NCBI GenBank assembly: GCA_050944055.1
Contig: JBMNQI010000034.1
Location: 1-25,089 of the forward strand
Origin: JBMNQI01 sp050944055
Lineage (GTDB): Bacteria; Bacillota; Clostridia; Oscillospirales; Oscillospiraceae
DNA length: 25,089 nt
Direction: 5' to 3'
A program made the position numbers and the translations under genes. Positions 8,047 through 15,423 of this stretch are shown one piece after another. Within the stretch, counting starts at the first letter, position 1. Each line of letters starts with the position of its first letter. The notes beneath the pieces are model-generated. The model had not been told where the DNA came from, searched no databases, and worked only from the letters and a program-made list of their open reading frames with translations.

Positions 8047-8060
8047 ATTACATTTGTCAT
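8047..8060. promoter_or_regulatory. Imperfect dyad between the kinase and exporter genes
   Basis: ATTACA-TT-TGTCAT is a 14-bp imperfect inverted repeat (5 of 6 positions per arm match) in the 154-bp divergent gap 7990-8143. NarL-family regulators bind short inverted half-sites, so this is a candidate site for the neighbouring regulator. I could not find a convincing -35/-10 pair in either direction in this gap. Confidence 0.25.
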
Positions 8061-8143
8061 ATTTCTTTTGGCCTTATCTCACTACCGCTGAGAGCAGATT
8101 GGATGTATGCTGTGTCTGCAAAGCTGATAAAGGAGGCTTACAC

Positions 8144-9076
8144 ATGGAGATTCGGGTAAAAAACCTTGTTAAGCGCTACGGCGAGCTTGTGGCGCTGGAC
8201 CATTTTAATCTTGAAATAAGCGAAGGCGAAGTCTTCGGGCTGCTGGGCCCCAACGGTTCGGGGAAGACGACGGCGATTAACTGCATCCTGTCGCTGCTCA
8301 AATACGACAAGGGGACGATAGAGGTAATGAACAGGCCCATGTCCCCGACGGCTTACGACATTAAGAGGGAAATAGGCGTCGTCATGCAGAACGTGGCGGT
8401 TTTCGACGAGCTCACGGTCAGGGAGAACATAGACTATTTCTGCGGCCTTTATATCAGGGATAAAAAAGAGCGGGAAAGGCTCGTTGATGAGGCCGTCGAA
8501 TTCGTCGGCCTTAAGGACTATGTGAAATTACGCCCCAAGAAGCTCAGCGGGGGGCTCCTGCGCAGGCTCAACATCGCCTGCGGAATCGCCCACAAGCCGA
8601 AGCTCATTATTATGGATGAGCCGACAGTCGCCGTCGACCCGCAGAGCCGGAACAATATACTGGAAGGCATATTAGAGCTTAACAGGCAGGGAGCGACCGT
8701 GCTGTACACGTCGCATTACATGGAAGAGGTCGAGCGAATCTGCACGAGGATCGCCATTATGGACAAGGGCAGAATTATAACAAGCGGAACCGCCGGGGAG
8801 CTTAAGTCGCTTATAAGCACAGGCGAAAAGGTCACTATCGAAGCGTGCGGCGTCAACGACCGTGATATTGAGTTTTTCAAAAACATGCCGGGAGTAATCT
8901 CCGTTGACTATTCAGACTGCGTGCTGAGAATCAAATCCAAGAAGGGCAGGAATAATCTGGCCCCGGCTCTGGAATATCTTAAATCCGAAAATATCGAGTT
9001 TTCACGCATCTATTCGGAGCTTCCCACGCTCAACGACGTGTTCCTTGAGATTACGGGAAAAGAACTCAGGAATTAG
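8144..9076 (+). CDS. ABC-2 exporter ATPase (LnrL/DrrA-like)
   Basis: This 310-residue cytoplasmic ATPase has Walker A GPNGSGKTT at 35-43, Q-loop Q82, signature LSGGLLRRLN at 134-143 and Walker B LIIMDEP at 154-160. A C-terminal extension (about 220-310) resembles that of DrrA-type exporter ATPases. It powers the two permeases encoded directly downstream. The start is ATG 8144 because AAAGGAGG lies 7 nt before it; the frame is open further upstream but without a comparable ribosome site and running into the kinase promoter region. An ATPase plus two ABC-2 permeases divergent from a NarL-type two-component system matches the Lnr (linearmycin resistance) layout. The cargo is unknown; amphipathic antibiotics or lipids are plausible. 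Confidence 0.92.
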   Translation: MEIRVKNLVKRYGELVALDHFNLEISEGEVFGLLGPNGSGKTTAINCILSLLKYDKGTIEVMNRPMSPTAYDIKREIGVVMQNVAVFDELTVRENIDYFCGLYIRDKKERERLVDEAVEFVGLKDYVKLRPKKLSGGLLRRLNIACGIAHKPKLIIMDEPTVAVDPQSRNNILEGILELNRQGATVLYTSHYMEEVERICTRIAIMDKGRIITSGTAGELKSLISTGEKVTIEACGVNDRDIEFFKNMPGVISVDYSDCVLRIKSKKGRNNLAPALEYLKSENIEFSRIYSELPTLNDVFLEITGKELRN

Positions 9077-9086
9077 GAGGCGCGAA

Positions 9087-10241
9087 ATGTTTGTCCATGC
9101 TTTTTCATATAACCTGAAAACCATACTCAGAAGCCGTGAGTCCGTTTTCTGGTCGCTCGTCTTTCCCCTGGTGCTTGCGACGCTGTTCCACTTCGCATTC
9201 GGCAGGCTGGGCAGTGTAGATAGGTTTGAAACAGTGAGTATCGCCGTAACCGAAAGCAGCGAGATACTCTCGGACGAGGCGTTTTACGGCGCGCTGTCGG
9301 CCGTATCGAATATAGACGGGGTTAAGGGCGAGGACGATATCTTCGACGTGAAGTTGACCTCATTGGAGGAGGCCGACAGCCTGCTTCAAAGGGGGTATAT
9401 ATCGGCTTATATCACGTATAAAGATGGGTTAAAGCTCGTGGTCTCCGACTCGGGATACGGCCAGACGCTGGCGAAGCTGTTTCTCGACGAATACCAGCAG
9501 CGTTATTCGACCATACGGAACATACTCAGCGAAAACCCCGGGGCCGCCGGGCAGGAATTCTTCAGCGAAATCACCCGATGGAAGCAGTATATGGCGGACG
9601 GAAACGAAGGCGCTGCCGGAAAAGAGAACACGACCGTGATTTACTTTTACGCGCTGCTCGCCATGACCTGTCTTATGGGCTCGACCGTGGCGGTGGAAGA
9701 GATAATCAAGCTGCAGGCAAACATGTCGCCCAGAGCCGCACGCGTCAATCTTGCGCCGGTCAGAAAATTCTATATTTTTCTATGCAACATCCTGTCTTTG
9801 ATTGTATTCCAGGTTTTTGTAATAGCGCTTGTGCTTGCGTATATGGTTCTCGGGCTTAAAGTGGATTTCGGCGGACGAGTCTGGCTTATACTTCTGACCT
9901 GCGTATTAGGCGCTATAACCGGAATTTTCTTCGGAACGGCCGTCAGCGTGGGCTTTAGGACCCAGGGCATCAAGTATGCAATCACGATCGGCTTTACGAT
10001 GCTCAGCAGCTTTCTCTCCGGCCTGATGGTGGCCGAGATGAAGTACTGGGTTCACGAATATATACCCGTACTTGGATATATAAGCCCCGCCAACCTGATT
10101 ACGGACGCGCTTTACAGCCTGTATTATTACGACGGTCTTTCAAGGTACCTCCTGAATATGGGAGTTCTGTCTGGCCTCGCGGCGGCGCTTTGCGCATTTA
10201 CCTGTCTTGCGATGGGGAGGAAGAGATATGCAAGTCTTTAA
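9087..10241 (+). CDS. ABC-2 type permease, first subunit
   Basis: This 384-residue membrane protein has the ABC-2 (type V exporter) topology: one N-terminal helix (about 18-40, FWSLVFPLVLATLFHF), a large outside domain (about 41-185) and a cluster of five or so helices from about 190 to the end. GGAGG 6 nt before ATG 9087 sets the start, 10 nt after the ATPase stop codon. Its C-terminus overlaps the second permease gene by 14 nt. The two permeases differ in sequence but have the same plan, so they probably form a heterodimer with an ATPase dimer, as in LnrM/LnrN. Confidence 0.88.
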   Translation: MFVHAFSYNLKTILRSRESVFWSLVFPLVLATLFHFAFGRLGSVDRFETVSIAVTESSEILSDEAFYGALSAVSNIDGVKGEDDIFDVKLTSLEEADSLLQRGYISAYITYKDGLKLVVSDSGYGQTLAKLFLDEYQQRYSTIRNILSENPGAAGQEFFSEITRWKQYMADGNEGAAGKENTTVIYFYALLAMTCLMGSTVAVEEIIKLQANMSPRAARVNLAPVRKFYIFLCNILSLIVFQVFVIALVLAYMVLGLKVDFGGRVWLILLTCVLGAITGIFFGTAVSVGFRTQGIKYAITIGFTMLSSFLSGLMVAEMKYWVHEYIPVLGYISPANLITDALYSLYYYDGLSRYLLNMGVLSGLAAALCAFTCLAMGRKRYASL

Positions 10242-11415
10242 GCTGTACTTCAAAATAATAAAAAGAAACATACCCATGCTTTTAATCTATATCTGCGTGT
10301 TTGTGGGCGTATCCTTAATATACATTGCCGCGGGGCAGACGGATAAGGTCTCGGAGTTCACGGAAAGCAGGGCGCCCGTCGCCTTTATAATAAGAGACTC
10401 TGATTCGGAGCTGATTGAAGGGCTCAGGGAGTATGTAGGCAAAAAGAACGATATTGTCGAGCTGCCGGACGACGATGAAAAACTGCGGGACGCGCTGTTT
10501 TTCAGCAAGGCCGAATATATAGTCATAGTGCCCGAGGGCTTTACCGAAAGCTTTATGAGCGGCGGCGACGCGGTTCTTTACAAAAAGAGCGTGCCGGGAA
10601 GCACGGCCGGCATTTATCTTGATATGCTTATTGACGATTTTCTTAACACTGCCTCCGCCTATCTTAAATACCTTGACGCTGAGGACCAGAGCGAGCTTGT
10701 CTTGAAGACCTCTCAGGACCTTGCCGTTAAAACAGATGTTATTTACGCGCAGTACGGCGCGGCGACAACGAAGGGAACAAGCCTCTCGGCAATGTTCAAT
10801 TTCACGGCCTATCCTATGACTATAATTTTGATCCTTGGCGTAGCCTCTTTTATGTCCGTATTCAACGAAGACCTGAAAAAGAAAAGGACGCTGTGCGCCC
10901 CTGTGCGCCATTCAAGGCTTAGCCTGGAAACCCTGCTCTCAAACTCCGTTTTCACAGCGGTCGTCTGGGCTGTTTTTCTGGCGGCAGCCTTCATTCTGGC
11001 AGGCTCTGAGCTATGGTCCGCCGCTGGTCTGATGTGGAGCGTAAACCTGCTGCTCGCGGCTATAACGGGCCTGAGCATAAGTTTTCTGGTCGGGAGCGTT
11101 ATAAAAAACAAGAATGCCCAGAATGCTGCGGCAAATACGATTAGCCTGGGCCTTGCGTTTTTGTCGGGATGCTTCGTCCCGCAGTCTCTGCTGAGCGACT
11201 CGGTTTTGAACGTAGCCAGGTTTTTCCCGGCTTACTGGTTTGTAAAAGCGAACGATGAAATAGGAAGAATAAAGCTGTTTAACATGGAGAACCTCAGCGG
11301 CGTTTTAACTTGCTTTTTAATCCAGCTGGGATTCGCGGCGGCAATAATCTGCATAACAGTTGTGGTGACAAGGCAAAGAGGCGCAGAGACAGAACGCCTG
11401 GTCAGCAATATGTAG
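10228..11415 (+). CDS. ABC-2 type permease, second subunit
   Basis: This 395-residue membrane protein has a first helix at about 12-33, an extracytoplasmic domain (about 34-190) and several helices from about 195 to 385, the usual ABC-2 layout. ATG 10228 follows GGGGAGG by 7 nt and lies inside the end of the previous gene, implying coupled translation. A start 7 codons further upstream is possible in frame but would place the ribosome site inside the coding part. It ends the exporter operon; a 12-bp-stem hairpin follows 17 nt later. Confidence 0.88.
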   Translation: MQVFKLYFKIIKRNIPMLLIYICVFVGVSLIYIAAGQTDKVSEFTESRAPVAFIIRDSDSELIEGLREYVGKKNDIVELPDDDEKLRDALFFSKAEYIVIVPEGFTESFMSGGDAVLYKKSVPGSTAGIYLDMLIDDFLNTASAYLKYLDAEDQSELVLKTSQDLAVKTDVIYAQYGAATTKGTSLSAMFNFTAYPMTIILILGVASFMSVFNEDLKKKRTLCAPVRHSRLSLETLLSNSVFTAVVWAVFLAAAFILAGSELWSAAGLMWSVNLLLAAITGLSISFLVGSVIKNKNAQNAAANTISLGLAFLSGCFVPQSLLSDSVLNVARFFPAYWFVKANDEIGRIKLFNMENLSGVLTCFLIQLGFAAAIICITVVVTRQRGAETERLVSNM

Positions 11416-11432
11416 CCTGCGGATAAATAACA

Positions 11433-11459
11433 ACAGGGCCGCGATTATCGCGGCCCTGT
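11433..11459. terminator. Bidirectional hairpin between the exporter and hsp20
   Basis: ACAGGGCCGCGA (11433-11444) and TCGCGGCCCTGT (11448-11459) are exact inverted repeats with a 3-nt loop, between convergent genes. The T-rich tail is better on the minus side (TTGTTATTT), so it probably ends hsp20 well and the exporter operon by stem strength. Confidence 0.75.
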
Positions 11460-11472
11460 GTAATAGGGAGGA

Positions 11473-11910
11473 TTAATGGATGTCAATTCTGCGGTCTGTA
11501 ATCAGCCTCTGCTCAAGCTTAGGGCAGGTAATGGTGAGTACCCCGCCGTCCATTTCGGCGTTGATGGCGTCGACCTTGACGTTGTCGAGCGTGAAGCTGC
11601 GGCTTAAGAATCCGCTCCGGCGCTCGCGCCTTATATAGCGGCCTTCCTTCTTTTCCTCTTTATCCTCATTTAGAGTTGCGGATACTGTCAGGACATTGTC
11701 GCGAATCTTGATTTCAAGGTCTTCCTTTTTCATGCCGGGAACCTCGACCTCGATAAGATATTCGTCGTCGGTCTCGCGTATGTCGGCTTTCATGCCGCCT
11801 GAAAACCAGAAGCTGTCATCAAAGAAATTGCTGATAAAGCTGTTTGGCCAGAAAAACGAACCAAAGTCGCGGGGGACCAGAGAATTATTGCCGCTGCCAA
11901 TTCTGCGCAT
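11473..11910 (-). CDS. hsp20: Small heat-shock protein, Hsp20/alpha-crystallin family
   Basis: This 145-residue ATP-independent chaperone binds unfolding proteins in the cytoplasm. The alpha-crystallin domain spans about 40-135: it opens with ADIRETDDEYLIEVEVPGMKKEDL and carries the strand motif GGVLTI near residue 126. The C-terminal IDI (residues 142-144) is the I-x-I anchor used for oligomer assembly. The N-terminal arm is Phe/Trp-rich, as usual. CAGGAGG lies 7 nt before ATG 11910. A TTGACT-N17-TATAAT promoter stands upstream, overlapped by GGTCA repeats resembling CtsR sites, so heat induction by CtsR relief is likely (inference). No CIRCE element is seen. Confidence 0.93.
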   Translation of the reverse strand: MRRIGSGNNSLVPRDFGSFFWPNSFISNFFDDSFWFSGGMKADIRETDDEYLIEVEVPGMKKEDLEIKIRDNVLTVSATLNEDKEEKKEGRYIRRERRSGFLSRSFTLDNVKVDAINAEMDGGVLTITCPKLEQRLITDRRIDIH

Positions 11911-11988
11911 AATAAAACCTCCTGTTAAAGCATTATATTATTTTTTATTCTTTTCTATCGCCGGGATTTTTATCCCTGTTTGTCTTCA

Positions 11989-12017
11989 ATTATAATGTCA
12001 AGGTCAGTAATAGTCAA
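11989..12017 (-). promoter_or_regulatory. Promoter for hsp20
   Basis: On the minus strand TTGACT (12017-12012), 17 bp and a perfect TATAAT (11994-11989) form a strong sigma-A promoter. The leader would be about 70 nt. Confidence 0.7.
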
Positions 12018-12034
12018 GGTCAGACAAGGTCAAC
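12002..12034. promoter_or_regulatory. CtsR-like direct repeats over the hsp20 -35 region
   Basis: GGTCA occurs at 12002, 12018 and 12028. The last two are 10 bp apart, as GGTCAGA-CAA-GGTCAAC, close to the CtsR operator of two GGTCAAA heptads separated by 3 bp. The first copy is part of an 11-bp direct repeat GTCAAGGTCAG (11997 and 12013). Copies overlap the hsp20 -35 box, which fits repression. Confidence 0.5.
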
Positions 12035-12161
12035 AAATATCAGATTACTGACCAATATTGACTAATAGCTTAAGCTCGCTTTTATTATCTTGCATTTTCT
12101 TGATTTTTTTCAAAATTTATGGTAGCTTGTACGCGAGTCCTTATAAAGAGGGGTTGTTTGC

Positions 12162-12674
12162 GTGAAATCCAAGAGCTGCTGTTTCACGGGGCACAGGCCT
12201 CAGAATCTCCCCTGGGGGGAAGATGAGGCGGATCCGCGGTGCGCGCGTTTAAGGTACAGGCTGTTTGAGGAGCTGGAGCGTTCGTATAACGCGGGTTACA
12301 GGCATTTTCTGTGCGGAATGGCTCTTGGAGGGGACTTGATTTTCTGCGAAACGGTTCTGTTAATGAGAGATAAGCGCCACCCGGATATTATTGTAGAGGC
12401 GGCCATTCCTTTTGAGGGTCAGTCTTCGGGCTGGAAGCATATGCAGCGGGAGCGGTACAGGCGACTCGTTGCCTCCTGCGATATAAAAACCGTACTGCAG
12501 AAGGAGTACACACCCTATTGTATGCAGCGGAGAAACAAATATATGGTTGACAGGTCGTCCAAACTTATAGCCGTGTATTCCGGGAGTTCAGGCCGCAGCG
12601 GCACTTTGAGCACGCTGTTATATGCACAGCGGGGAGGCCTGGAGACAGTAGTAATAGACCCTGATCGGCTTTGA
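12162..12674 (+). CDS. SLOG family protein, DUF1273 (YpsA-like)
   Basis: This 170-residue protein starts with CCFTGHRPQNLPWG, the signature of DUF1273/YpsA proteins of the SLOG superfamily, a Rossmann-like fold thought to bind nucleotide-type ligands. A Gly-rich CGMALGGDLIF segment follows at about 51-61 and YSGSSGRSGTLSTLLYA at about 138-154 forms the second ligand loop. YpsA of B. subtilis and S. aureus affects cell division; the molecular activity is not settled. The start is GTG 12162, with AGAGGGG about 8 nt upstream; no ATG fits. It is divergent from hsp20. A TTGACT-N19-TATTAT pair (12058-12088) is a weak promoter candidate. The following operon has its own promoter. Confidence 0.85.
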   Translation: MKSKSCCFTGHRPQNLPWGEDEADPRCARLRYRLFEELERSYNAGYRHFLCGMALGGDLIFCETVLLMRDKRHPDIIVEAAIPFEGQSSGWKHMQRERYRRLVASCDIKTVLQKEYTPYCMQRRNKYMVDRSSKLIAVYSGSSGRSGTLSTLLYAQRGGLETVVIDPDRL

Positions 12675-12699
12675 ACTCCGGTTGTTAATAATTTATAAT
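12671..12699 (+). promoter_or_regulatory. Promoter for the oxoamine synthase-SDR operon
   Basis: TTGAAC (12671-12676), 17 bp and a perfect TATAAT (12694-12699). The -35 box includes the stop codon of the DUF1273 gene. Expected start near 12706, about 20 nt before the ATG. Confidence 0.65.
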
Positions 12700-12726
12700 T
12701 TATTATATATATTTCGGAGGAGCGGA

Positions 12727-13905
12727 ATGGACATCTTTCGTAAGTGCTGGGATTTTACCGAAGCTGACGAGACAAAGGCTATGGGAATTTACCCCTATTT
12801 TCGAGCCCTGGAATCCAGGCAGGGAACGGAAGTCATTATGGAGGGAAAACGCCGTATTATGCTCGGCTCCAACAACTATCTCGGTTTGACGAGCCACCCG
12901 GCGGTATTGGAGGCAGGGATTCGCGCGTTTGAAAAATACGGCTCCGGATGCTCGGGCTCGCGCTTTCTCAACGGCACGCTTGATCTTCACCTGGAGCTTG
13001 AAAAAGAGCTCGCCAGGTTTCTGCGCAAAGAAGACGTGATTACGTTTTCGACCGGCTTTCAGTCTAACCTGGGCATTATAAGCGCCATTGTCGGATTAGG
13101 CGACTACGTGATCTGCGACAGGGACAACCACGCAAGCATATACGACGGCTGCAAACTCAGTTACGGCAAGATGCTGCGGTATCATCACAACGACATGGCG
13201 GAGCTGGAGCAGCGGCTCCGGAGCGTGCCCGAATCCGCGGGCTGCCTTATCGTAACTGACGGCGTTTTCAGCATGGGCGGGGATATAGCCAACCTGCCTG
13301 AAATTTGCCGACTTGCCGAAAAGTACGGCGCCCGCGTCATGGTTGACGACGCGCACGCCCTGGGAGTCCTGGGAGAAGGCGGTCGGGGCACCGCGAGCTA
13401 CTTCGGGCTTGAGGATAAGGTGGACATATATATGGGCACCTTCTCAAAATCGCTTGCAAGCCTCGGCGGATACATGGCGGCCGACGCGAAGGTTGTTGAC
13501 TATGTCCGCCACCATTCGCGCCCGTTCATATTCTCCGCTTCAATAACGCCGGCGGCAGCGGCATCCGCGCTGGCCGCGCTGCGCCTTATACAGGAACATC
13601 CTGAAATGGTCACGCGCCTTGCGGACCTGTCCAACTATATGCGCGAAGGCCTCAAGCGCAGGAACATGAAAATAAGGCATAGCACGACGCCGATAGTACC
13701 CATATTTACTTACGACCAGATTAATACGCTGAAAAAGGCAAAAGAGCTTTACGATGCGGGAGTGTATGTAAACACCGTGCTGCCGCCGGCAGCTCCCGCG
13801 GACGGCTGCATGCTGCGGACCAGCATTATGGCGACGCATACCGAGGAACTGCTTGACGAGGCCATGGACATTATGAGCTCGGTTTTGGGTGAGGGCATTG
13901 AATAA
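12727..13905 (+). CDS. Alpha-oxoamine synthase, serine palmitoyltransferase/cysteate acyltransferase-like
   Basis: This 392-residue PLP enzyme of the alpha-oxoamine synthase family condenses an acyl-CoA (or acyl-ACP) with an amino acid, releasing CO2. Visible sites are H135 in DNHAS (stacks on PLP), D207 and H210 in VDDAHALG, and the Schiff-base K241 in GTFSKSLASLGGY. BioF and KBL usually have a GTLGKA-type motif here, whereas the GTFSKS form and the late RTSIMATHT are typical of serine palmitoyltransferase-like enzymes. The start is ATG 12727, with GGAGG 6 nt upstream; in-frame codons before it are AT-rich leader. It overlaps an SDR gene that could reduce the 3-keto product. No biotin or threonine-degradation genes are nearby. 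BioF or KBL activity is not excluded. Confidence 0.8.
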   Translation: MDIFRKCWDFTEADETKAMGIYPYFRALESRQGTEVIMEGKRRIMLGSNNYLGLTSHPAVLEAGIRAFEKYGSGCSGSRFLNGTLDLHLELEKELARFLRKEDVITFSTGFQSNLGIISAIVGLGDYVICDRDNHASIYDGCKLSYGKMLRYHHNDMAELEQRLRSVPESAGCLIVTDGVFSMGGDIANLPEICRLAEKYGARVMVDDAHALGVLGEGGRGTASYFGLEDKVDIYMGTFSKSLASLGGYMAADAKVVDYVRHHSRPFIFSASITPAAAASALAALRLIQEHPEMVTRLADLSNYMREGLKRRNMKIRHSTTPIVPIFTYDQINTLKKAKELYDAGVYVNTVLPPAAPADGCMLRTSIMATHTEELLDEAMDIMSSVLGEGIE

Positions 13906-14686
13906 GACGGCTCTCATCACGGGAGGCTCAAGCGGCATAGGCGCGGCGGCGGCAGCGGCGCTGCGGGAAGCGGGATGTACGGTCTATACGATCAGCCGTA
14001 GGGCCTGTCCTGAGGATAAATACCATATTGCGGCGGATGTTTCGGACGAGGAGCAGGCGCGCGCCGCGGTTAAAACCGTCATTGAAAAAGAAGGGCGACT
14101 TGATATTCTGGTAAACTGCGCGGGCTTCGGCATATCGGGGGCGGCGGAATTCACCGAAAACGCCGAAGCGCAGCGCCAGCTTGACGTGAACCTGTTCGGC
14201 ACGGTCAATATGACCCGGGCGGCGATTCCGGTTATGCGCTCCCTGGGCGCCGGCAGGATAGTAAATATAAGCTCCGTGGCCGCAGTTGTGCCGATTCCTT
14301 TTCAAATCTGGTATTCTATCTCCAAGGCGGCAATAAACTCATGGACAATGGCGCTCGCCAACGAACTTAAGCAGTTCGGCATTTCGGTGTGCGCCGTCAT
14401 GCCCGGCGATACGAAGTCAGGTTTTACGGACGCGAGGAAAAGGAAAAATGCAGGCGACGAAGTATACGGCGGGTTAATAGAGCGCAGCGTCCGGCTTATG
14501 GAGGAGGACGAACGCAACGGCACGCCCCCCGAGAAAATTGCGAGGTTTATATGCCGGGTGGCAACTAAAAAGCGAGTAAAGCCTATTTATACTCCGGGAC
14601 TTAAATACAAGCTCATAGTAATACTGGCCCGTATTCTGCCGGTAAGCCTGAGCAATTGGATTATAGGGCTTTTTTACATGAGGTAA
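13889..14686 (+). CDS. Short-chain dehydrogenase/reductase, possibly a 3-keto long-chain base reductase
   Basis: This classical SDR of about 265 residues has the cofactor motif TGGSSGIG at 11-18, NCAG at 75-78 and the catalytic set S128, Y141, K145 (NISS...YSISK). The last 30 residues are hydrophobic with Leu/Ile clusters and may touch the membrane, as in 3-dehydrosphinganine reductases. The start is uncertain: GTG 13889 or TTG 13898; both overlap the end of the oxoamine synthase gene, so translation is coupled. The pairing suggests NAD(P)H-dependent reduction of a 3-keto amine; a general 3-ketoacyl or alcohol dehydrogenase remains possible. A strong hairpin follows the stop codon. Confidence 0.83.
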   Translation: MRALNKTALITGGSSGIGAAAAAALREAGCTVYTISRRACPEDKYHIAADVSDEEQARAAVKTVIEKEGRLDILVNCAGFGISGAAEFTENAEAQRQLDVNLFGTVNMTRAAIPVMRSLGAGRIVNISSVAAVVPIPFQIWYSISKAAINSWTMALANELKQFGISVCAVMPGDTKSGFTDARKRKNAGDEVYGGLIERSVRLMEEDERNGTPPEKIARFICRVATKKRVKPIYTPGLKYKLIVILARILPVSLSNWIIGLFYMR

Positions 14687-14700
14687 TGTTGAATATGAAG

Positions 14701-14725
14701 CGGCCCGCCTTAAAGAGGCGGGCCG
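14701..14725. terminator. Terminator between the SDR and fumarase-beta genes
   Basis: CGGCCCGCCT and AGGCGGGCCG form a perfect 10-bp stem with a 5-nt loop, followed on the plus strand by TCTTATCT. It lies 14 nt past the SDR stop codon and between convergent genes, so it may act both ways. Confidence 0.75.
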
Positions 14726-14756
14726 TCTTATCTGAAGAAGAGAGTATGAGCGGCTT

Positions 14757-15329
14757 TTATACCAAACGCCGCTCGGCGCGAATGTCAAGCGCGTACTGCG
14801 CGCGGCCGGTCTTATACAGATTGCCGCCGTGGCAGTCTATGGCGACTATCAAAGGGAGGTCGCGGACTTTAAGTCGCTTTATAGACTCGCAGCCAAGCTC
14901 CGTGAAAGCGATTTCCTCCGCTTCCTCCACGCATTTGGCGATGAGGGCCCCGGCGCCTCCTACGGCGCAGAAGTATATGGAGCCGTTTCTGACTATCGCG
15001 TCCTCTACCTCCTGACTGCGCTCGCCCTTGCCTATCATGCCGAGAAGGCCAAGGTCGAGCAGGCGGGGCGCGAACTTATCCATCCTGCTGGAGGTAGTCG
15101 GGCCGCATGAACCGACGGGCATGCCCTGCTGAGCGGGAGTCGGGCCGGCATAATATATTATAGCCTCATTAAGAGGGATCGGAAGCTCGCAGCCGGTGTC
15201 GAGCAGTTCAAAAATCCGCTTATGCGCGGCGTCTCGCCCGGTATAGACGGTTCCGGAGAGAAGGACACGGTCCCCGGCGTGCAGCTCCTTAATGTGAGAG
15301 CGCAGCTCTTGGGAGCTCAGCTTGAACAT
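14757..15329 (-). CDS. Fe-S fumarate/L-tartrate hydro-lyase, beta subunit
   Basis: This 190-residue protein matches the beta (C-terminal) part of class I fumarase and L(+)-tartrate dehydratase. Diagnostic segments are YAGPTPAQQGMPVGSCGPTTSSRMD (about 80-104), the MIGKG turn near 117 and CAVGGAGAL near 140. In these enzymes the alpha subunit carries the cysteines that hold the [4Fe-4S] cluster and the beta subunit completes the active site. The alpha gene normally lies directly upstream, but here the upstream neighbour is a divergent tRNA gene and no alpha gene lies in the window. The length is normal for an entire beta subunit, so this is not a truncated fusion. GGAGGAAGCAAAATG supports the start, and a promoter lies upstream. 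Confidence 0.9.
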   Translation of the reverse strand: MFKLSSQELRSHIKELHAGDRVLLSGTVYTGRDAAHKRIFELLDTGCELPIPLNEAIIYYAGPTPAQQGMPVGSCGPTTSSRMDKFAPRLLDLGLLGMIGKGERSQEVEDAIVRNGSIYFCAVGGAGALIAKCVEEAEEIAFTELGCESIKRLKVRDLPLIVAIDCHGGNLYKTGRAQYALDIRAERRLV

Positions 15330-15359
15330 TTTGCTTCCTCCAAACTAGAGATTATTATT

Positions 15360-15388
15360 AATATAGCATATCCAGACGGGCTTTACAA
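15360..15388 (-). promoter_or_regulatory. Promoter for the fumarase beta gene
   Basis: On the minus strand TTGTAA (15388-15383), 17 bp and TATATT (15365-15360). The leader would be about 23 nt. Its -35 box overlaps that of the divergent tRNA promoter. Confidence 0.55.
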
Positions 15389-15410
15389 CTGATAAAAATA
15401 ATGCTAGAAT
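15382..15410 (+). promoter_or_regulatory. Promoter for tRNA-Arg
   Basis: TTTACA (15382-15387), 17 bp and TAGAAT (15405-15410), with the expected start about 7 nt before the mature tRNA end. Confidence 0.6.
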
Positions 15411-15423
15411 ACCTAGTGCAAAT

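Noticed and set aside
7934..8143. Upstream extension of the ABC ATPase frame
   Set aside because: AAAGGAGG at 7 nt before ATG 8144 and the MEIRVKNLVK start are typical; the extension would overlap the kinase gene.
11997..12064. Short repeats as a possible CRISPR array
   Set aside because: Units are 5-11 bp, irregularly spaced and partly inverted, with no spacers of constant size and no cas genes; they fit a regulatory region better.
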